Shown one piece after another: positions 6,981 through 14,758 of a stretch of 19,722 nucleotides of DNA (positions are counted from its first letter, which is position 1; each line of letters begins with the position of its first letter). Under the pieces are notes generated by a model. That model was not told the origin of the DNA. It searched no databases and was given only the letters and a program-made list of their open reading frames with translations. The DNA comes from JBOHCT01 sp050699055. Lineage in GTDB: Bacteria; Actinomycetota; Actinomycetes; Streptosporangiales; JBOHCT01. The DNA lies in assembly GCA_050699055.1 (NCBI GenBank), contig JBOHCT010000064.1:1-19722 (forward strand). Direction: 5' to 3'. Both the position numbers and the translations under genes were made by a program.

Positions 6981-7470
6981 CTACCGCATGCTCACCGCGG
7001 CGAGCGCGTGGTTCGCCTCGTCCGCGTCGAAGCGCACCGGGTCGAACTCCGCCGCGTTCGTGAGGCCCAGCCACCCCGCCATGTCCTCGTGCTCCTCGTG
7101 CGCCGGGTCGGCGAGGATCTGGCGCAGCCGCTCGTACCCCGGGAACCCGCCGCAGTCCTCGGGCGGGCAGCAGGCTCCCCCGCCGGCCACGCATGTCGGG
7201 TAGCGGGCGCCAGGCTCGGCCGCGAGCACCTTCTCGACGACGATGTCGTGCTCCCAGTCGTCGCCGAAGTCGTAGCGGTTAGCCGAGCCTGCCTCCCTCG
7301 GTGACCAGGTCGCAGAGCCTCGCCTCGCTCTCGTCATGGAACCCGAGCCCCGGGTCCGGCGTCCCGTACTGGGCTCTGCCGTCGTCGAACACGTGCAGGT
7401 GGTAGTTCTCCCACCCCATCGCTGCCTGGATGACCTCGAGCAGCCGATGCAGCGCGGCAGGTCGCTGCGC
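6981..7470 (-). pseudogene. pRiA4b ORF-3-like protein, 5'-truncated and frameshifted
   Basis: From 7470 downward one frame gives AALHRLLEVIQAAMGWENYH, LHVFDDGRAQYGTPDPGLGF and ARLCDLVTEGG. Near 7280 the homology passes to another frame: RYDFGDDWEHDIVVEKVL, EPGARYPTCVAGGGACCPPE, DCGGFPGYERLRQILADPAH and FDPVRFDADEAN, ending at 6981. These are the core motifs of the plasmid pRiA4b ORF-3-like family. The family's first strand (the RPPIWRR-type segment) is missing and homology stops at about 7470. One indel around 7275-7290 plus the loss of the 5' end make it non-functional. It is convergent with the gene ending at 6976. Confidence 0.82.
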
Positions 7471-7483
7471 GATCGAGCAAGCT

Positions 7484-7720
7484 CGACCCTGGACACGGGA
7501 ACGCGAGGCGCTGAAGGTACTCGGCCTCACCGCATCGATGACCGACGCGCTCAAGCGCCGCGGCGTCCCCGACCTGACCGCACGCGTCGCCGCGGAGCTG
7601 GGCACGCTCACCCTGACGATCGCCTACGAGCACTGGAGCGACACGAACGGCGGCGACGACTTCGGTGAAGTCGCGCGGCGAGCACTCAGCGATGTGCAAG
7701 CAGCCGGTGCCTTGTGCTGA
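7484..7720 (+). pseudogene. C-terminal fragment of a TetR/AcrR regulator
   Basis: The frame from 7484 encodes REREALKVLGLTASMTDALK, RRGVPDLTARVAAELGTLTL, TIAYEHWSDTNGGDDFGEVA and RRALSDVQAAGALC, ending in TGA 7718-7720. This is the ligand-domain end of TetR proteins, where RRGVPD-type segments and a final helix of small residues are common. The DNA-binding half is absent. The break coincides with that of the opposite-strand pRiA4b relic, so the two lost their 5' ends together. Confidence 0.65.
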
Positions 7721-7722
7721 CG

Positions 7723-7833
7723 CGGACGGAGCCGGTGCAGCGAACGGGGGCGCTCGGTCCGATGATGAGCGTCCTCATCCGTGATCCTCATGGCAATCTC
7801 ATCGAGCCGAGCAACTACCCGCCCGACGGTTGA
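7723..7833 (+). pseudogene. C-terminal fragment of a VOC (glyoxalase/bleomycin-resistance fold) protein
   Basis: The frame encodes EPVQRTGALGPMMSVLIRDP followed by HGNLIEPSNYPPDG and TGA at 7831-7833. The RDPxGNLIE motif near the C-terminus, preceded by a V-x-RTGA-x-G-P-M element, is characteristic of VOC-superfamily proteins; its Glu is usually a metal ligand. Only about the last 35 of some 130 residues remain, directly abutting the TetR fragment. Confidence 0.65.
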
Positions 7834-8394
7834 CTGCGGCTGGCCGCTCGTCACGCGGCTGAGGGCCCCAGCGAGGGCCTGACGGCGCGAACCGCGCTCG
7901 GCCTCGCGCTCGTCGCTGGCGCGTCCGTGTCCATCCCATCGCCCGAGTTCCACATCCGACGCGTGTTCTTCGCCGCGCATCGACAGGGCTGATCTTGCAT
8001 CGGACCCGTCCCTCGTCGATTCCGTCCTCCGGGCGGGAAGGCGCGGGCGAACGAGCTCGCGACCGCAACCCTTCGCGAAGTCCGCGACAAGTGAAGAGAT
8101 CCACTCTCGACCCCATCCGGGCACTCCTCGTTCAACAACCGAACGAGACCACAGTCGAGGTGGGCCGAATCAAGCCGTCACACCTGGGCCAAGTCAGGGT
8201 GGCAGAGACGGCGCCGGGTTACAGCCCTCATCCTGATGCGGACGACGTTCTCGTCTCGCCGACTGGCAGGGTTGTCTGTGAGTGACGCGGCTATGGGGTG
8301 TGGCCTGCGGAGAGGCGCTCTCACGTGGCGACGCGGCGTGTCACTAGGTCGTGCGGTAGTCGGATGTTGGGACCGTGGGCGTGACGTGAAGCGA
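7834..8394. other. About 560 bp without a recognisable gene
   Basis: Several frames are open on both strands, for example a minus frame from about 8124 and a plus frame 7995-8285. None shows a known motif, a good ribosome-binding site or consistent third-position bias. It may contain further degraded sequence. I see no tRNA or transposon ends here. Confidence 0.5.
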
Positions 8395-9138
8395 CTACCG
8401 GGTGGTTATGTCCGGTTGATGCCACTCTTGGGTGGTGGGGTTGGCGATCCGGTCGAGCCATTCCTGCAGGAGGCCGCATTCCGCGGGAGTCAGAGCGTCT
8501 GTCTGCGGTAGTTCGGCGCGGAGGGTGACGGCGGCCGCGACGGGCCCAGACACGGCAGTGGCGGGGGCGTCGGTGGTGATCGCCGCGATGGCCGCCTCGC
8601 GGGCGCCGATGGACAGTTGCGGGTCGCGGTGCTCGGCGGGTGTGGCGATGAGGGTGAGCGTCGTGCCGCAGCCGATGGCGTGGATCAGGGCCGCGGCGCG
8701 GTCCTCGGGGATACCCAGCCGTCCTGCCTCGGCGATGCGGTGGATGTGGCCGGCGAGGATCTCGAAGGCCGCCCGAGCCGCGGGTGGTGTCGCCCCGGGC
8801 CGGGGCTGGCCGTACATCAGTGTGTAGAGCGCCGGGTTGGTGAGACCGAACTCGATGTGCAGGTCCCAGCCGGCACGCAGGTCGCAGACGGGGTCGCCGG
8901 TGGGCTCCAGGGTAGTCTTGCTGCCCAGATACGCGTCGAATCCGTGGGCGGCGGCCGCGTCGAGCAGGCCCTGCTTGTCACCGAAGAGACGGTAGATGGT
9001 CGGGGGCTGCACACCGGCCGCGGTGGCCACCGCGCGGGTGGAGACCGCCTCGGACCCACCGTCGGCCAGCAGCCGGGTCGTGGCGGCCATGATGCGCTCG
9101 CGGTGCCCGTCCGCGGCAGTCGCCTCGCCAGTTTCCAT
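8395..9138 (-). CDS. TetR/AcrR family transcriptional regulator
   Basis: The 247-aa protein has a canonical TetR DNA-binding domain: REERIMAAT-like helix 1 (RERIMAATTRLLADGG), then VSTRAVATAAGVQPPTIYRL and FGDKQGLLDAAAAHGFDAYL at residues about 13-70. The rest is the all-helical ligand domain (FGLTNPALYTLMYGQPRPG and following). It is divergent from the NmrA-type oxidoreductase gene, with 89 bp between starts. This is the usual layout for a repressor controlling itself and its neighbour. A minus-strand promoter (TTGAAA, 18 bp, TGTTAT) is visible just before the ATG. The inducer is unknown. Confidence 0.92.
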   Translation of the reverse strand: METGEATAADGHRERIMAATTRLLADGGSEAVSTRAVATAAGVQPPTIYRLFGDKQGLLDAAAAHGFDAYLGSKTTLEPTGDPVCDLRAGWDLHIEFGLTNPALYTLMYGQPRPGATPPAARAAFEILAGHIHRIAEAGRLGIPEDRAAALIHAIGCGTTLTLIATPAEHRDPQLSIGAREAAIAAITTDAPATAVSGPVAAAVTLRAELPQTDALTPAECGLLQEWLDRIANPTTQEWHQPDITTR

Positions 9139-9227
9139 GCTTCCGATGATAACAGGATCACGTTTGCACCTATTTCAATCGATGATACGGTGCTGACGAT
9201 ATCAGTGGAAACGATCGGGAGGTTGTC
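9139..9227. promoter_or_regulatory. Divergent promoters with paired GATGATA sites
   Basis: Minus strand: TTGAAA (9173-9178) and TGTTAT (9149-9154), spacer 18. Plus strand: TTGCAC (9164-9169) and TACGGT (9186-9191), spacer 16, then GGAGG at 9219-9223 before GTG 9228. The heptamer GATGATA occurs at 9146-9152 and 9181-9187, each copy overlapping one of the two -10 boxes. A weak inverted repeat TGATA/TATCA spans 9183-9204. These are operator candidates for the TetR protein; binding is inferred. Confidence 0.5.
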
Positions 9228-10106
9228 GTGATCATCGTGACCGGAGCCAGCGGCCAACTCGGCCGCGGGATCGTCGAGCAACTGCTCGAGCGCCTTCCCG
9301 CCGCCCAGATCGGCGTCAGCGTGCGCAACCCGGAGAAGGCGCGAGGACTCGACGAGCGCGGGGTGCGGGTGCGGCAGGGTGACTTCACCGACCCGTCGAG
9401 CCTGGCGCACGCCTTCGAGGGGGCCTCGCAAGTCCTCATCGTCTCGACGGACACCCTCGGCGAGGCGGGCGTGAAGCAGCATCGCACGGCGATCGACGCG
9501 GCGGTCGACGCCGGAGCGCGCCGCATCCTCTACACCAGCCACATGGCCGCGAGCCACCACTCGGTGTTCGCACCCGCACGCGACCACGCCGCCACCGAGG
9601 GCTACTTGGCCAGCACCGGTGTCGCCTTCACTTCACTGCGCGACGGCTTTCACGCCTCCAGCGCCCCCCAGATGCTCGGTGCCAACTCCACCGACGGGAC
9701 CCTCGCCGTGCCCGCCGACGGGCCTGTCGCCTGGACCGATGTCGCCGACCTCGCCGAAGCCGCCGCGGTCATCCTCGCCGAGGGCGGTACGTTCGACGGC
9801 CCGACCCCACCGCTGACCGCCCAGACCACCCACACCCTCGGCGACGTCGCCGACCTGGCCACCACCGCGGACCGGCCGCTTGCGCTAGACCAGCTCAGCG
9901 ACGACGACTACCGCGGCCGCCTAAGGCAACGGGGGCTGCCCGACGCTGCGGTCGAGATGATGGTCGGCTTCTTCCTCGCTGCCCGCGCCGGAGAGTTCGC
10001 CGAGACCGATTCGACGCTCCCCCACCTGCTGGGCAGGCCACCGCGCACGCTCGCCTCGGTCCTGCCCGAGCTACTCAGCCGTCCCCAACCGCAGTGGCAC
10101 AACTGA
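9228..10106 (+). CDS. NmrA/QorB-like NAD(P)-binding oxidoreductase
   Basis: The 292-aa protein starts with a Rossmann motif (MIIVTGASGQLGRG, residues 1-14). It has the atypical-SDR pattern of NmrA/quinone-reductase-2 relatives: SVRNPEKARGLDERGVRVRQ, GDFTDPSSLAHAFEGASQVL, RILYTSHMAASHHSVFAPAR and the later WTDVADLAEAAAVILAEGG. The typical SDR YxxxK pair is not evident, as usual in NmrA-type sensors and QorB-like reductases. It probably binds NAD(P)H and acts on quinones or works as a redox sensor. GTG 9228 is preceded by GGAGG at a good distance. It is likely repressed by the divergent TetR protein. Confidence 0.9.
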   Translation: MIIVTGASGQLGRGIVEQLLERLPAAQIGVSVRNPEKARGLDERGVRVRQGDFTDPSSLAHAFEGASQVLIVSTDTLGEAGVKQHRTAIDAAVDAGARRILYTSHMAASHHSVFAPARDHAATEGYLASTGVAFTSLRDGFHASSAPQMLGANSTDGTLAVPADGPVAWTDVADLAEAAAVILAEGGTFDGPTPPLTAQTTHTLGDVADLATTADRPLALDQLSDDDYRGRLRQRGLPDAAVEMMVGFFLAARAGEFAETDSTLPHLLGRPPRTLASVLPELLSRPQPQWHN

Positions 10107-10197
10107 CGCGACGCCAGCGTGGGAACAACCCAACCTCCTTCTGTTGGGCATGCGGCCTCGTCGCGCAGCCCTCGGGCATACCGAAGACCCATCTGCT

Positions 10198-11523
10198 CTA
10201 CCACAGCGAAGGCGCCCGCGACCAAGGTGTGCCGTCTGTCCGGTAACCATCACCGGCCGCGCGGCCTGGCAGGCGGGCATGACCCCACAGGGCGGACAGC
10301 GGGAGGGTCAGAACCCGGTCGCCGAGTGAGCCCGCGGTCTGACCGAGATGGAACACCACGCCCGCGACGAACCTGTCGCCCAGTCTGTCCCGCAACCAGT
10401 GCAGGTGCCGGGCCGCGTCGGCCCCGGCGGAGGCTGACGCCTTCGCCTCGACCGCGGCCACCCGCCCGTCCCGCGCCTCGAGGACAACGTCGACCTCTCG
10501 TCCGTCCCGGTCACGGAAATGCCTGACCGTAAGGGCGGTGTCGGTCCAGCCCAGCAGCTTCCGGAGCTCAGCCAACACGAACGTCTCGACTAGCGGCCCG
10601 AGCGCTGGATGCCCGGGCCGCCTCAGCGCGTCGCGGTCAGCGCCGAGCAGGTGACAGGCTAGCCCGCTGTCGGTGAGGTACAGCTTGGCGGCCTTGGTGA
10701 CCTTGGAAGCGAGGTTGGTCGACCACGCCGGCACCGTCGTGAGGAGGTACACGGTCTCCAAGTAAGCCACGTAGTTGCGGACGGTAACCGCACTCATCTC
10801 CAGCGCGCGGGCGACGTCCGCGGCGACAAATGGGCTGCCGGAACGTGCCGCGGCCAGGGCGAGGATGTCGGGGACCGCCTGCGTACGGTGAACCTGGGCG
10901 AACCCCGCGACATCCCGTGCGACCACCGTGGCCAGGTAGCCGTCGAACCATCCGCGCCGCCCGACCTCGGAATCGATCTCCAAGACCTCCGGGTACCCGC
11001 CGAGACAGACCAGGTCGATGTACTCGTCGCGGGTCCACGGTGAACGCCTGAGCAGGCTCCGAGGGTCGTCGAAGAGTTGATCGCAGAACCCCCCGTCGTC
11101 GCCGGCGCGTTCGGCGACACAGAACGGCCAGAGCTCGACGAAGCCGGCTCTACCGGCGAGCGACTCCGACAGGGTCGGGACGGTGAGGAAGTTCGTGGAC
11201 CCCGACAGGACGAACTGCCCGCGCGAAGTGTCCTCGTCCACGGCGATCTTCACTGCCCGGACGAGAGGGTCGCCCCCCCGCTGCACCTCGTCGATGACCA
11301 GTGGCCGCTCCGCAGCCTGGACGAAACTCATCGGGTCCTCCCGCGCGGTCGCCACGGTGTCCGGATCGTCGAGAGTACGGAACTCTCCACCCAGGTCACG
11401 GTGGCATGAGCGAAGCAGTGTGGTCTTACCTGCCTGCCTCGGGCCGTTCACGACCACGACGCGAAGCGCGCCCATGAGCTCATGCAGCCGGTGGGCGGCC
11501 AGGCGCGGCACCAGTTCGGTCAT
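10198..11523 (-). CDS. ATP-binding protein, AAA_14 plus DUF4143
   Basis: The 441-aa protein has a P-loop at residues 27-35 (GPRQAGKTT), a Walker B-like PLVIDEVQR around 74-82 and a sensor-like QFVLSGSTNFLT. The C-terminal DUF4143 region includes LCLGGYPEVLE, the winged-helix-like VRNYVAYLETVYLLTTVPAW, LYLTDSGLACHLLG, and a nuclease-like motif HFRDRDGREVDVVLE with VAAVEAKASAS. This combination is widespread in bacteria and archaea and is poorly understood; many members are single-gene loci. The frame extends to 11667, but homology begins at MTELVPRLAAHRL, so I use ATG 11523. The C-terminus runs about 30 residues past the usual LPLSALW end. Confidence 0.9.
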   Translation of the reverse strand: MTELVPRLAAHRLHELMGALRVVVVNGPRQAGKTTLLRSCHRDLGGEFRTLDDPDTVATAREDPMSFVQAAERPLVIDEVQRGGDPLVRAVKIAVDEDTSRGQFVLSGSTNFLTVPTLSESLAGRAGFVELWPFCVAERAGDDGGFCDQLFDDPRSLLRRSPWTRDEYIDLVCLGGYPEVLEIDSEVGRRGWFDGYLATVVARDVAGFAQVHRTQAVPDILALAAARSGSPFVAADVARALEMSAVTVRNYVAYLETVYLLTTVPAWSTNLASKVTKAAKLYLTDSGLACHLLGADRDALRRPGHPALGPLVETFVLAELRKLLGWTDTALTVRHFRDRDGREVDVVLEARDGRVAAVEAKASASAGADAARHLHWLRDRLGDRFVAGVVFHLGQTAGSLGDRVLTLPLSALWGHARLPGRAAGDGYRTDGTPWSRAPSLW

Positions 11524-11612
11524 TCCATCATGATGCCTCGACGGCAGGCACAGCGGCATGTGATTTCGTCGAGCTGCTAGGTGCGCGTTTGGCGATCTTG
11601 TGCCAAGAAGGT

Positions 11613-11644
11613 CCCCGCACCGGCCACGCCATGCGGCTGCGGGG
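11613..11644. other. GC-rich hairpin upstream of proS
   Basis: CCCCGCA (11613-11619) and TGCGGGG (11638-11644) form a perfect 7-bp stem with an 18-nt loop, lying between the divergent DUF4143 and proS starts. It is upstream of the proposed proS -10 box, so it would not be in a leaderless proS message. It may be a protein-binding site or simply chance in GC-rich DNA. Confidence 0.25.
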
Positions 11645-11674
11645 GCATTCAGCCCGCTGGGGTCCACGGGTCAG

Positions 11675-11687
11675 TAGCCTCTACCCG
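11675..11687 (+). promoter_or_regulatory. -10 box of proS
   Basis: TAGCCT at 11675-11680 lies 6 bp before GTG 11687 and no Shine-Dalgarno site is present. Leaderless initiation on GTG is therefore likely. Confidence 0.45.
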
Positions 11688-13126
11688 TGGCACGTGACGA
11701 ACGCGGCGTGACGCCGCAGGGCGAGGACTTCGCCGCCTGGTACAACGAGCTGGTCTTCAAGGCCCAGCTGGTCGACCGCGGCCCGGCGAAGGGCACCATG
11801 GTCATCCGCCCGTACGGGTGGCGGCTGTGGGAGCTGATACAGGACGCGCTGGACCGGCGGATCAAGGACACCGGGCACGACAACGCGTACTTCCCGCTGC
11901 TGATCCCGGAGAGCTACCTGCGCCGCGAGGCCGACCATGTCGAGGGCTTCTCGCCGGAGCTCGCCGTGGTGACCCACGCCGGCGGCAAGGAGCTGGAGGA
12001 GCCGCTGATCATCAGACCCACCTCGGAGACCGTCATCGGCGAGATGATGGCCAGGTGGATCAGCTCGCACCGCGACCTGCCGCTGCTGCTGAATACGTGG
12101 AACAACGTCGTGCGGTGGGAGATGCGGCCACGGATGTTCCTGCGGACGACCGAGTTCCTGTGGCAGGAGGGTCACACCGCGCACGCGGACGAGGCAGACG
12201 CGATGCGCGAGACGATGCTAGCCCTCGACTTCTACACCGAGGTGGCCCGCGACGTCGCCGCGATACCCGCGGTCGTCGGGGAGAAGACCCCCGGCGAGCG
12301 GTTCGCCGGCGCGCGGCGGACGTTCACCCTCGAGGCGATGATGCGCGACGGGCGCGCGCTGCAGTCCAGCACATCGCACTATATGGGCACCAACTTCGCC
12401 GACGCGTTCGACATCACCTACACCGGCGAGGCCGGCCGCCTCGAGCCCTGCCACACGACGTCGTGGGGCATGAGCACCCGCATGATCGGCGGGGTCATCA
12501 TGACCCACGGCGATGACAAGGGCCTGGTCCTACCGCCCCGGGTCGCGCCGTACCAGGTGGTGATCGTGCCGATCGGCCGCGGCGATCAGGCGGAGGAGAT
12601 GCTCGCCGCCGCCCGCGACCTCGCCGCTCAGCTCGCGGAAGCGGGCGTGCGGACCCACGTCGACGACCGTTCGCAGCTGTCCCCCGGCTTCAAGTTCAAC
12701 GACTGGGAGCTGCGCGGCGTACCTGTGCGGCTGGAGCTCGGGCCGCGCGACCTCGCCGCGGGCACCGCCGTACTGGCCAGGCGGCTCGGTGGCGAGAAGG
12801 AGTCGATCCCGCTCGCCGAGGCGGCCGAGCGGCTGCCCGGCGTGCTCGACGAGTTCCAGGAGTTCCTGCTCCGGCGGGCTGTCGCGTTCCGAGACGACCA
12901 CACCACCATCGTGGACTCGTGGGAGCGGTTCAAGGAGGCGGTCGCCACGGGCTGGGCGGTCGCGTTCCACTGCGGCCAGCCGGCCTGCGAGGACGCGATC
13001 AAGACGAAGACCGCCGCGACGCCGCGCTGCGTACCCCTGGACGGCGCGGAGGAGACGGGTACGTGCGTACGCTGCGGCGAGCCGTCCGCGTACGGCAAGC
13101 GCCTCGTCTTCGGCCGGGCCTACTGA
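11687..13126 (+). CDS. proS: Proline--tRNA ligase, archaeal/eukaryotic type
   Basis: This 479-aa class II synthetase charges tRNA-Pro with proline in the cytoplasm. Class II motifs are visible: RPTSETVIGEMMARWISSHR, then NTWNNVVRWEMRPRMFLRTT (motif 2, with the RxE-type Arg) and HTTSWGMSTRMIGGVIMTHG (motif 3 region). An anticodon-binding domain follows (VVIVPIGRGDQAEEML). The C-terminal domain has Cys pairs (CGQPAC and TCVRCGE) and ends GRAY, as in ProRS of the archaeal/eukaryotic (type 3) class. There is no inserted editing domain between motifs 2 and 3, consistent with the short length. Start is GTG 11687, apparently leaderless. It stands alone between the divergent ATPase gene and a TetR gene. 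Confidence 0.96.
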   Translation: MARDERGVTPQGEDFAAWYNELVFKAQLVDRGPAKGTMVIRPYGWRLWELIQDALDRRIKDTGHDNAYFPLLIPESYLRREADHVEGFSPELAVVTHAGGKELEEPLIIRPTSETVIGEMMARWISSHRDLPLLLNTWNNVVRWEMRPRMFLRTTEFLWQEGHTAHADEADAMRETMLALDFYTEVARDVAAIPAVVGEKTPGERFAGARRTFTLEAMMRDGRALQSSTSHYMGTNFADAFDITYTGEAGRLEPCHTTSWGMSTRMIGGVIMTHGDDKGLVLPPRVAPYQVVIVPIGRGDQAEEMLAAARDLAAQLAEAGVRTHVDDRSQLSPGFKFNDWELRGVPVRLELGPRDLAAGTAVLARRLGGEKESIPLAEAAERLPGVLDEFQEFLLRRAVAFRDDHTTIVDSWERFKEAVATGWAVAFHCGQPACEDAIKTKTAATPRCVPLDGAEETGTCVRCGEPSAYGKRLVFGRAY

Positions 13127-13205
13127 CCGGCCTCGAGCGGATCCCAGCGCCGCCCGGGTTGGTGGTTCCCTTCCACCGGGCCTGCGGACCGGCCTCGAGC
13201 CGGTC
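13125..13205. repeat. 14-bp direct repeat and hairpins after proS
   Basis: GACCGGCCTCGAGC occurs at 13125-13138 (overlapping the proS stop) and at 13187-13200, a 62-bp period. The second copy is part of a hairpin, GACCGG-(7)-CCGGTC at 13187-13205. Between the copies GCCCGG (13152-13157) can pair with CCGGGC (13176-13181), with TGG/CCA inside. These could form a proS terminator, but no T-tract follows. Confidence 0.5.
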
Positions 13206-13313
13206 AGACGCGGGGTCGGGTCAGCTTCTGGCTTCCGCGGGTTCGGCGCTGCGCGCCCCCGCACGCTTGACGGGCCGCCCCTCCCCCGCGCCTCGCGCAC
13301 TGACACGCTCTCG

Positions 13314-13327
13314 TACCCTCACATTCA
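13314..13327 (+). promoter_or_regulatory. -10 box of the downstream TetR gene
   Basis: TACCCT at 13314-13319 is 7 bp before ATG 13327 with no Shine-Dalgarno site, matching the leaderless geometry seen elsewhere in the window. Confidence 0.4.
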
Positions 13328-13948
13328 TGGCTGATCAGGCAAGCCACGGATCGGGCGGCGCGACGACCCGGCGCCGGCGCGCCGACGCCGGGCGCAGCAT
13401 CGAGTCGATCCTGGACGCGGCGCTGAACGGCATCCTGACCGAAGGGGAACTGAACATGTCGGCGGTCGCCCGTGACGCCGGGCTCAGCCGCGTGACCCTG
13501 TACGCGCACTTCCCGACCCGGGAGGCGCTGCTGGAGGCGGTTCTGCGGCGCGCAGTCTCGCTCGCGGCCCTCGTGATCGACGACGCCGACATCGAAGCGC
13601 GGCACGGCGCCGCAGGCGCTCTCCCGCCTGCTCCGCTCCTCGTGGACGGTGCTCAGCCGCCATCGCAACCTGCACGCCGTCGCGTCCTCGGAGATGACCC
13701 CCTCTCGGCTCCGCGACCAGCATGAGCCGTTCGTCGACCCGCTGACGGCGCTCGTCGCTCGCGGCCAAGCCGAGGGCGACTTCCGCACCGATCTGCCGAC
13801 AAGCTGGCTCATCGCCACCATCTTCAACCTGCTGCACCTCGCCGCGGAGGAGCTCGAAGCCGGCCACCTTGCCCCGGAAGAGACAGCGGACGTCGTCGCC
13901 GCCACGGTCCTGTCCGTACTCACCTGTCAGAACCGTTCGAGAGGCTGA
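13327..13948 (+). pseudogene. TetR/AcrR regulator interrupted by one frameshift
   Basis: From ATG 13327 the N-terminal frame gives a TetR helix-turn-helix: GRSIESILDAALNGILTEGE, then MSAVARDAGLSRVTLYAHFP and TREALLEAVLRRAVSLAALV. After about 13595-13610 that frame becomes Pro/Ala-rich noise. The expected ligand domain continues in the next frame: ALSRLLRSSWTVLSRHRNLH, EMTPSRLRDQHEPFVDPLTA, LVARGQAEGDFRTDLPTSWL and a final helical segment, ending with TGA 13946-13948. Joining the two gives about 206 residues, a normal TetR length. So one extra base (or two lost) in the GC-rich stretch around 13600 is the only defect; a sequencing error would give the same picture. Confidence 0.8.
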
Positions 13949-14195
13949 TGCGGGTAGTCCCTGAGGGAGGACCGGCCGGGGCGCAGGTGACCGGCGCCGG
14001 GGAAGCGAGAACGCTCCCGAAGACGCGGCAGCCGGATATCGGTCCGGCGCCCTTGGGCGGGACCCTGGTCGGCTTCTCCTCCTTGCTGGTCTTGCCGTGG
14101 TCGGTCCCGGGCTCGCCGACGCCTCCCTTGACGCAGCCGCCGAGGATCAGCCCGAGGGCGAGGAGGACGCCCGCAGCGGCCGTTCTCTTCGTCAT
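13920..14195 (-). CDS. Small putative lipoprotein
   Basis: The 91-aa product has a textbook lipoprotein signal: MTKRTAAAGVLLALGLILGG followed by the lipidated Cys21. The short mature part is Lys/Pro-rich and then contains ISGCRVFGSVLASPAPVTCA, with two Cys that could form a disulfide. A GAGAGGA ribosome-binding site precedes ATG 14195. It starts 29 bp after the stop of the 177-aa gene on the same strand, so the two form an operon divergent from the methyltransferase operon. Its end overlaps the convergent TetR gene by 29 bp. Family not recognised; membrane anchoring is the only supported property. Confidence 0.7.
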   Translation of the reverse strand: MTKRTAAAGVLLALGLILGGCVKGGVGEPGTDHGKTSKEEKPTRVPPKGAGPISGCRVFGSVLASPAPVTCAPAGPPSGTTRISLSNGSDR

Positions 14196-14224
14196 GAGTG
14201 GTCCTCTCGTTGAGCTGGGAGTTG

Positions 14225-14758
14225 CTAGCAGGCCGCCGGTGTGGCCGACGGGCCCTCGACGGAAGCCCGGAAGGCCGCGACGAGGAAGAGGTCACCCAGG
14301 GCAGCGAGCGCAACGGCCAGCGCCGGCTCCATCCGCCTCGCGACCTGCTCGGCGAGCCGGCCGCCGGTGTCGAGGCACGCGTCCAGCGCCGCCACGAGGC
14401 GCGCGAGGGTCCCGCCCTCAGCCGACACGCTGAACGCCCGGTCGAGCTCGGCCCAGACGTCCGCCAGTGTGGGACCGACGCGGCAGGGCCCGTCCGCGGC
14501 GGGGCACACCTCGTACGCGTCGTCGACAAGACGCCAGACCTCGTCGCGGGCCCGACGTACGGCCACCGCGGCGGCGTCGTGCGCGTCCGCGATGGCGAGC
14601 CACAGATCCCAGTACGTCGGGCGCGCGTGGTCGGGGTGGCGGGCGTCGTGCGCGTTCTCCAGGATCGCGATCTCGGTCCTGGCGAGCTCTTCGTTGAAGC
14701 ACGCCGTCAGCCGCGACAGCCGGCGCTCGACGCGCTCGGCCGAGGTCAGTACAAGCAT
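14225..14758 (-). CDS. Unknown 177-aa, probably helical protein
   Basis: The protein begins MLVLTSAERVERRLSRLTAC and is dominated by Ala/Leu/Arg/Glu-rich amphipathic segments (LARTEIAILENAHDARH, YWDLWLAIADAHDAAAVAVR, LADVWAELDRAFSVS). It ends in a hydrophobic LAVALAALGDLFLVAAF stretch that might associate with a membrane or pack internally. A strong AAGGAGG site 6 bp before ATG 14758 fixes the start against the longer frame to 14803. It leads a two-gene operon with the lipoprotein and is divergent from the methyltransferase gene (86 bp between starts). No known motif is recognised. Conserved-looking Cys and His residues (ACFNEE, VCPAADGPC, NAHDARHPDH) leave metal binding open, without proof. 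Confidence 0.75.
   Translation of the reverse strand: MLVLTSAERVERRLSRLTACFNEELARTEIAILENAHDARHPDHARPTYWDLWLAIADAHDAAAVAVRRARDEVWRLVDDAYEVCPAADGPCRVGPTLADVWAELDRAFSVSAEGGTLARLVAALDACLDTGGRLAEQVARRMEPALAVALAALGDLFLVAAFRASVEGPSATPAAC

Noticed and set aside
11613..11644. T-box or attenuator controlling proS
   Set aside because: The hairpin lies upstream of the likely -10 box and start, there is no T-box consensus, and the message appears leaderless.
11524..11667. N-terminal extension of the DUF4143 ATPase
   Set aside because: The extra 48 residues are unlike the family and lie in the region shared with the proS promoter side; the family start is MTELVPRL.
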